Origin: Toxonevra muliebris
Lineage: Eukaryota > Arthropoda > Insecta > Diptera > Pallopteridae
Assembly (NCBI GenBank): GCA_963691655.1
Contig: CAVNUY010000002.1
Span: forward strand, 15,001-79,000
Length of the DNA: 64,000 bases
Direction of reading: 5' to 3'
Shown here: one piece after another, positions 55,778 through 64,000 of the stretch
How the letters are laid out: every line of letters starts with the position of its first letter
How positions within the stretch are numbered: position 1 is the first letter of the stretch
Notes under the pieces: model-generated
Seen by the model: only the letters and a program-made list of their open reading frames with translations
Databases searched by the model: none
Told to the model about the DNA's origin: nothing
Program-made: the position numbers and the translations under genes

Positions 55778-57386
55778 ATCAATGCGAGTTAATGACTCAC
55801 ACTTACTGGGAATTCCAAGTTCATGTGAACAGTTGCAGTTCACAATCCCAAGCATGAAAGTGGTTCAGCGGTTTACCCGGACCTCTCGGTCTAGGAAATA
55901 CACGTTGATACTTTCATTGTAGCGCGCGTGCAGCTCAGGACATCTAAGGGCATCACAGACCTGTTATTGCTCAATCTCATTATTGCTAAACGCAATTTGT
56001 CAATTTAAGAAGCTAGTGTCCTTATAATGGGACAAACCAACAGGTACGGCTCCACTTATATAAACACATTCAAACACTCACACATTTTACTGCATTCATG
56101 AATGAAGGCTATATAAGCTTCAACACCATAAACCTGAAAGCATCTATTTAATATATTTGAGTCTCGTTCGTTATCGGAATTAACCAGACAAATCACTCCA
56201 CGAACTAAGAACGGCCATGCACCACCACCCATAGATTCGAGAAAGAGCTATCAATCTGTCTTACACACTTATGTTCGGACCTGGTAAGTTTTCCCGTGTT
56301 GAGTCAAATTAAGCCACAGGCTCCACTCCTGGTGGCATCGTTTATGGTTAAAACTAGGGCGGTATCTGATCACCTTAGTCTTACGACGGTCCAAGAATTT
56401 CACCTCTCGCGTCGTAATACTAATGCCCCCAAACTGCTTCTATTAATCATTACCTCTTGATCTAAAAACCAATGAAAGTAGAACAGAGGTCTTATTTCAT
56501 TATTCCATGCACAAAATATTCAGGCATTTGGAGCCTGCTTTAAGCACTCTAATTTGTTCAAAGTAATTGTATCGGCCCACAACAACACTCGATGAAGAGC
56601 ACTGAAGTAGGTTTAAATAGGAGGAATATATAAATAATACAAGTATTAATTACATATAAGAACTCCACCGATAATACGCTTAACATACATAAAGTAATGT
56701 ACATACAACAATTATAGTTGTACTACCCGTATGAAGCACAAATTCAACTACGAACGTTTTAACCGCAACAACTTTAATATACGCTATTGGAGCTGGAATT
56801 ACCGCGGCTGCTGGCACCAGACTTGCCCTCCAATAGGTCCTTGTTAAAGGATTTAAAGTGTACTCATTCCAATTACAGGGCCTCGGATATGAGTCCTGTA
56901 TTGTTATTTTTCGTCACTACCTCCCCGAGCTGGGAGTGGGTAATTTACGCGCCTGCTGCCTTCCTTAGATGTGGTAGCCGTTTCTCAGGCTCCCTCTCCG
57001 GAATCGAACCCTGATTCCCCGTTACCCGTTGCAACCATGGTAGTCCTAGATACTACCATCAAAAGTTGATAGGGCAGACATTTGAAAGATCTGTCGTCGG
57101 TACGGGACCATACGATCTGCAAGTTATCTAGAGTTCAACCAGTGTAACGATCTTGCGATCGCTTGGTTTTAGCCTAATAAAAGCACACGTTCCAAAAGGT
57201 CCGTGTTTATATTGCATGTATTAGCTCTAGAATTACCACAGTTATCCAAGTAACTGTTAACGATCTATGGAACCATAACTGATATAATGAGCCTTTTGCG
57301 GTTTCACTTTTAATTCGTGTGTACTTAGACATGCATGGCTTAATCTTTGAGACAAGCATATAACTACTGGCAGGATCAACCAGAAT
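55588..57386 (-). rRNA. 18S: 18S rRNA pseudogene copy with two internal deletions
   Basis: On the minus strand this starts ATTCTGGTTGATCCTGCCAG (57386) and ends CGGAAGGATCATTA (55588). It is 1799 bp against about 1995 in Drosophila. Two conserved blocks are missing. At 56374/56375, GACTAA joins GGTGATCAG, losing about 64 nt that hold the segment with AAGCATTTGCCAAAGATG. At 56332/56333, GATGCCA joins CCAGGAGTGG, losing about 130 nt that include the universal GGAATTGACGGAAGGGCAC block. The 42 nt between the breaks are kept. The rest aligns well by memory. Without these core helices the RNA could not function in the small subunit. Confidence 0.93.
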
Positions 57387-58170
57387 AATGTATAAAAATA
57401 TATATATTTTTAATGATATTTTTTTTTCTTTAGAAAATATCTATTAAAAAAAGCGTTCCTTTCATGTACTTTATTATGACAATGAGAACGTCTTTTTTTT
57501 TTACACTAAAAATTTAGTGCCAAGTAAAAAGTTTCATATAATATGTATTTTATAGTAAAAAGTTTCATACATTTTATATGTAATAATAAGGATAAAAGTA
57601 TATCATTTTAATAACATTTACTTAAGTTCAATGCATTATAATTTTTATATATTAAATTGTATTTAATATATATTTATATATGATATGAAATTAAAAATTT
57701 CATTTATTTTATCATATAAATACGTAAAAAGTTATTTACAATTAAGATAGTAACAATTTAAGAAAAAAAAAATTTTTCTTTTTCCCATATATTTCTATAT
57801 GAGAAAAAAAAGGTCAGGTGAACGTTAGAATCTGAAAAAAATATATTTATCAGACCAACTCCTGTATACTTTGAATATGACAATGAAACGGCATGGTTAA
57901 ACTATCATTTAAAAAAACAAAATCTTAATTTCATTGAATAAAATTTATTCAATGATTTTTCAATTGAGTGCAACTTCCTATAAAAGTTTTTTGCCATGAC
58001 ATTACCACAATTCAAAAAAACGTATAGAAATTTTAAATTTTTTTAAAAATTAAGTAGAAATCATATAAAATATACTAACTTTATATAATATTTATTCTAT
58101 TTATATATATAAATAATATTTAAAACATATTTGAATTATTTTATACTTATATTAGAGATTTTTAAATTTT
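57387..58170 (-). promoter_or_regulatory. 5' ETS and probable RNA polymerase I promoter region
   Basis: This is about 0.8 kb of AT-rich, mostly non-tandem sequence between 18S and the upstream satellite. By position it must hold the 5' external transcribed spacer and start site. Fragments resembling the satellite module (AAGTTTCATATAATATG near 57529) occur inside it. I cannot place the start site: fly Pol I promoters are not conserved enough to recognise by eye. Confidence 0.6.
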
Positions 58171-61100
58171 TCATTTTTCCCTTTATATGAAACTTTTTGC
58201 CTTTATATGAAACTTTTTGACTTTATATGAAAATTTTTGTCTCTATATGAAAAATTTTATAGTTGTATGAAATTTTTAATATTTTCATATAAATGAAAAA
58301 TTTTATAGTTATATGAAATTATTTGACTTTATATGAAATTTTTAATACTTTCATATAAATGTAAAATTTTTTGCCTTTATATGAAACTTTTTGCCTTTAT
58401 ATGAAACTTTTTGACTTCATATGAAACTTTTTGACTTTATATGAAAATTTTTGTCTCTATATGAAAAATTTTATAGTTGTATGAAATTTTTAATATTTTC
58501 ATATAAATGAAAAATTTTATAGTTATATGAAATTATTTGACTTTATATGAAATTTTTAATACTTTCATATAAATGTAAAATTTTTTGCCTTTATATGAAA
58601 CTTTTTGCCTTTATATGAAACTTTTTGACTTCATATGAAACTTTTTGACTTTATATGAAAATTTGTATCTTTATATGAAAAATTTTATAGTTGTATGAAA
58701 TTTTTTATATTTTCATATAAATGAAAAATTTTATAGTTATATAAAATTATTTGTCTTAATATAAAATTTTTAATACTTTCATATAAATGTAAAATTTTTT
58801 GCCTTTATATGAAACTTTTTGCCTTTATATGAAACTTTTTGACTTTATATGAAAATTTGTATCTTTATATGAAAAGTTTTATAGCTGTATGAAATTTTTA
58901 ATATTTTCATATAAATGAAAAATTTTATAGTTATATAAAATTATTTGTCTTTATATAAAATTTTTAATACTTTCATATAAATGTAAAATTTTTTGCCTTT
59001 ATATGAAACTTTTTGACTTTATATGAAAATTTGTATCTTTATATGAAAAGTTTTATAGTTGTATGAAATTTTTAATATTTTCATATAAATGAAAAATTTT
59101 ATAGTTATATAAAATTATTTGTCTTTATATAAAATTTTTAATACTTTCATATAAATGTAAAATTTTTTGCCTTTATATGAAACTTTTTGACTTTATATGA
59201 AAATTTTTGTCTCTATATGAAAAATTTTATAGTTGTATGAAATTTTTAATATTTTCATATAAATGAAAAATTTTATAGTTATATGAAATTATTTGACTTT
59301 ATATGAAATTTTTAATACTTTCATATAAATGTAAAATTTTTTGCCTTTATATGAAACTTTTGACTTTATATGAAAATTTGTATCTTTATATGAAAAATTT
59401 TATAGTTGTATGAAATTTTTAATATTTTCATATAAATGAAAAATTTTATAGTTATATGAAATTATTTGACTTTATATGAAATTTTTAATACTTTCATATA
59501 AATGTAAAATTTTTTGCCTTTATATGAAACTTTTTGCCTTTATATGAAACTTTTTGACTTTATATGAAAATTTTTGTCTCTATATGAAAAATTTTATAGT
59601 TGTATGAAATTTTTAATATTTTCATATAAATGAAAAATTTTATAGTTATATGAAATTATTTGACGTTATATGAAAATTTTTAATACTTTCATATAAATGT
59701 AAAATTTTTTGCCTTTATATGAAACTTTTGACTTTATATGAAAATTTGTATCTTTATATGAAAAATTTTATAGTTGTATGAAATTTTTAATATTTTCATA
59801 TAAATGAAAAATTTTATAGTTATATGAAATTATTTGACTTTATATGAAATTTTTAATACTTTCATATAAATGTAAAATTTTTTGCCTTTATATAAAACTT
59901 TTTGTCTTTATATGAAACTTTTTAACTTCATATGAAACTTTTTGACTTTATATGAAAATTTGTATCTTTATATGAAAATTTTTGTCTCTATATGAAAAAT
60001 TTTATAGTTGTATGAAATTTTTAATATTTTCATATAAATGAAAAATTTTATAGTTATATGAAATTATTTGACTTTATATGAAATTTTTAATACTTTCATA
60101 TAAATGTAAAATTTTTTGCCTTTATATGAAACTTTTGACTTTATATGAAAATTTGTATCTTTATATGAAAAATTTTATAGTTGTATGAAATTTTTAATAT
60201 TTTCATATAAATGAAAAATTTTATAGTTATATGAAATTATTTGACTTTATATGAAATTTTTAATACTTTCATATAAATGTAAAATTTTTTGCCTTTATAT
60301 GAAACTTTTTGCCTTTATATGAAACTTTTTGACTTTACATGAAAATTTTTGTCTGTATATGAAAAATTTCAAAGTTGTATGAAATTTTTAATATTTTCAT
60401 ATAAATGAAAAATTTTATAGTTATATGAAATTATTTGACTTTATATGAAATTTTTAATACTTTCATATAAATGTAAAATTTTTTGCCTTTATATGAAACT
60501 TTTTGCCTTTATATGAAACTTTTTGACTTCATATGAAACTTTTTGACTTTATATGAAAATTTGTATCTTTATATGAAAAATTTTATAGTTGTATGAAATT
60601 TTTAATATTTTCATATAAATGAAAAATTTTATAGTTATATAAAATTATTTGTCTTTATATAAAATTTTTAATACTTTCATATAAATGTAAAATTTTTTGC
60701 CTTTATATGAAACTTTTTGACTTTATATGAAAATTTTTGTCTCTATATGAAAAATTTTATAGTTATATGAAATTATTTGATTTTATATGAAATTTTTAAT
60801 ACTTTCATATAAATTTAAAATTTTTTGCCTTTATATGAAACTTTTTGCCTTTATATGAAACTTTTTGACTTTATATGAAAATTTTTGTCTCTATATGAGA
60901 AATTTTATAGTTGTATGAAATTTTTAATATTTTCATATAAATGAAAAATTTTATAGTTATATGAAATTATTTGACTTTATATGAAATTTTTAATACTTTC
61001 ATATAAATGTAAAATTTTTTGCCTTTATATGAAACTTTTTGCCTTTATATGAAACTTTTTGACTTTATATGAAAATTTTTGTCTCTATATGAAAAATTTT

Positions 61101-64000
61101 ATAGTTGTATGAAATTTTTAATATTTTCATATAAATGAAAAATTTTATAGTTATATGAAATTATTTGACTTTATATGAAATTTTTAATACTTTCATATAA
61201 ATGTAAAATTTTTTGCCTTTATATGAAACTTTTGACTTTATATGAAAATTTGTATCTTTATATGAAAAATTTTATAGTTGTATGAAATTTTTAATATTTT
61301 CATATAAATGAAAAATTTTATAGTTATATGAAATTATTTGACTTTATATGAAATTTTTAATACTTTCATATAAATGTAAAATTTTTTGCCTTTATATGAA
61401 ACTTTTTGCCTTTATATGAAACTTTTTGACTTTACATGAAAATTTTTGTCTGTATATGAAAAATTTCAAAGTTGTATGAAATTTTTAATATTTTCATATA
61501 AATGAAAAATTTTATAGTTATATGAAATTATTTGACTTTATATGAAATTTTTAATACTTTCATATAAATGTAAAATTTTTTGCCTTTATATGAAACTTTT
61601 TGCCTTTATATGAAACTTTTTGACTTCATATGAAACTTTTTGACTTTATATGAAAATTTGTATCTTTATATGAAAAATTTTATAGTTGTATGAAATTTTT
61701 AATATTTTCATATAAATGAAAAATTTTATAGTTATATAAAATTATTTGTCTTTATATAAAATTTTTAATACTTTCATATAAATGTAAAATTTTTTGCCTT
61801 TATATGAAACTTTTTGACTTTATATGAAAATTTTTGTCTCTATATGAAAAATTTTATAGTTATATGAAATTATTTGATTTTATATGAAATTTTTAATACT
61901 TTCATATAAATTTAAAATTTTTTGCCTTTATATGAAACTTTTTGCCTTTATATGAAACTTTTTGACTTTATATGAAAATTTTTGTCTCTATATGAGAAAT
62001 TTTATAGTTGTATGAAATTTTTAATATTTTCATATAAATGAAAAATTTTATAGTTATATGAAATTATTTGACTTTATATGAAATTTTTAATACTTTCATA
62101 TAAATGTAAAATTTTTTGCCTTTATATGAAACTTTTTGTCTTTATATGAAACTTTTTAACTTCATATGAAACTTTTTGACTTTATATGAAAATTTGTATC
62201 TTTATATGAAAAATTTTATAGTTGTATGAAATTTTTAATATTTTCATATAAATGAAAAATTTTATAGTTATATAAAATTATTTGTCTTTATATAAAATTT
62301 TTAATACTTTCATATAAATGTAAAATTTTTTGCCTTTATATGAAACTTTTTGACTTTATATGAAAATTTTTGTCTCTATATGAAAAATTTTATAGTTGTA
62401 TGAAATTTTTAATATTTTCATATAAATGAAAAATTTTATAGTTATATGAAATTATTTGACTTTATATGAAATTTTTAATACTTTCATATAAATGTAAAAT
62501 TTTTTGCCTTTATATGAAACTTTTTGTCTTTATATGAAACTTTTTAACTTCATATGAAACTTTTTGACTTTATATGAAAATTTGTATCTGTATATGAAAA
62601 ATTTTATAGTTGTATGAAATTTTTAATATTTTCATATAAATGAAAAATTTTATAGTTATATAAAATTATTTGTCTTTATATAAAATTTTTAATACTTTCA
62701 TATAAATGTAAAATTTTTTGCCTTTATATGAAACTTTTGACTTTATATGAAAATTTGTATCTTTATATGAAAAATTTTATAGTTGTATGAAATTTTTAAT
62801 ATTTTCATATAAATGAAAAATTTTATAGTTATATGAAATTATTTGCCTTTATATGAAATTTTTAATACTTTCATATAAATGTAAAATTTTTTGCCTTTAT
62901 ATGAAACTTTTTGCCTTTATATGAAACTTTTTGACTTTATATGAAAATTTTTGTCTCTATATGAAAAATTTTATAGTTGTATGAAATTTTTAATATTTTC
63001 ATATAAATGAAAAATTTTATAGTTATATGAAATTATTTGACTTTATATGAAAATTTTTAATACTTTCATATAAATGTAAAATTTTTTGCCTTTATATGAA
63101 AATTTGTATCTTTATATGAAAAATTTTATAGTTGTATGAAATTTTTAATATTTTCATATAAATGAAAAATTTTATAGTTATATGAAATTATTTGACTTTA
63201 TATGAAATTTTTAATACTTTCATATAAATGTAAAATTTTTTGCCTTTATAAGAAACTTTTTGCCTTTATATGAAACTTTTTGACTTCATATGAAACTTTT
63301 TGACTTTATATGAAAATTTTTGTCTCTATATGAAAAATTTTATAGTTGTATGAAATTTTTAATATTTTCATATAAATGAAAAATTTTATAGTTATATGAA
63401 ATTATTTGATTTTATATGAAATTTTTAATACTTTCATATAAATGTAAAATTTTTTGCCTTTATATGAAACTTTTTGCCTTTATATGAAACTTTTTGACTT
63501 TATATGAAAATTTTTGTCTCTATATGAAAAATTTTATAGTTGTATGAAATTTTTAATATTTTCATATAAATGAAAAATTTTATAGTTATATGAAATTATT
63601 TGACTTTATATGAAATTTTTAATACTTTCATATAAATGTAAAATTTTTTGCCTTTATATGAAACTTTTGTCTTTATATGAAACTTTTTAACTTCATATGA
63701 AACTTTTTGACTTTATATGAAAATTTGTATCTTTATATGAAAAATTTTATAGTTGTATGAAATTTTTAATATTTTCATATAAATGAAAAATTTTATTGTT
63801 ATATAAAATTATTTGTCTTTATATAAAATTTTTAATACTTTCATATAAATGTAAAATTTTTTGCCTTTATATGAAACTTTTTGACTTTATATGAAAATTT
63901 TTGTCTCTATATGAAAAATTTTATAGTTATATGAAATTATTTGATTTTATATGAAATTTTTAATACTTTCATATAAATTTAAAATTTTTTGCCTTTATAT
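58171..64000. repeat. IGS satellite upstream of 18S
   Basis: This is TATATGAAA-core satellite, continuing past the window. Unit starts (ATAGTTATATGAAATT) are spaced 214, 214, 194, 174, 174, 173 and 194 bp from 58310 to 59647, so units differ by whole 20-bp modules. A block of about 1.1 kb repeats (for example the GACTTTACATGAAAATTTTTG variant near 60331 and 61428). Variants such as GTCTCTATATG and TATATAAAATTATTTGTC are much commoner here than in the left-hand blocks. In flies such repeats lie upstream of the Pol I promoter and can act as enhancers. No gene is visible. Confidence 0.9.

Noticed and set aside
53655..55855. Small open frames in the ITS regions and at the 18S ends
   Set aside because: They lie in spacer or in rRNA itself, are low-complexity, and no promoter or domain supports them.

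Overview
This window is one degenerate ribosomal DNA unit and its very large intergenic spacer from a higher fly. The evidence for a fly is a separate 30-nt 2S rRNA behind a short 5.8S rRNA, R1 and R2 retrotransposons at their exact 28S target sites, and very AT-rich spacers. No bacterial genes are present. The species cannot be named from the sequence. All rRNA genes read right to left (minus strand).

Right half, in transcription order: IGS satellite (about 58.2-64.0 kb), AT-rich 5' ETS (57.4-58.2), 18S (57.4-55.6), a long ITS1 containing a perfect-looking hairpin (55.6-53.9), 5.8S, the ITS2a spacer, 2S, ITS2, then 28S (53.3-39.1). The 28S is split into three pieces by R2 (45.95-51.59) and R1 (40.33-45.88). 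The rRNA genes are not intact: 18S lacks two conserved blocks and 28S lacks two more. R2 has frameshifts and carries a nested, partly deleted Gypsy-type LTR element. R1 ORF2 has one frameshift. The unit therefore looks like a dead rDNA pseudo-unit. The R2 5' end still shows a well-formed HDV-like ribozyme whose P1 helix borrows its 5' strand from 28S.

Left half (1-39.06 kb) is spacer downstream of 28S, with no further rRNA gene. It is an array of a roughly 20-bp AT-rich module (core TATATGAAA), built into units of about 174/194/214 bp and higher-order repeats near 1.1 kb. Retroelements sit in it: a complete I-clade LINE with both ORFs open (3.54-9.32); a complete Gypsy-type LTR element with one gag-pol ORF and seemingly identical LTRs (12.07-17.72); a non-autonomous Gypsy-type deletion derivative with a protease-integrase fusion ORF (22.68-26.50); and three solo LTRs of the family nested in R2 (1-1208, 18259-19529, 34805-37154). 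These LTRs carry expandable 90-bp and about 59-bp minisatellites.

The window reads as heterochromatic rDNA in which target-specific elements (R1, R2) occupy the gene and other retroelements occupy the spacer. Comparisons with Drosophila rRNA and other families are from memory of those sequences, not from an alignment search.
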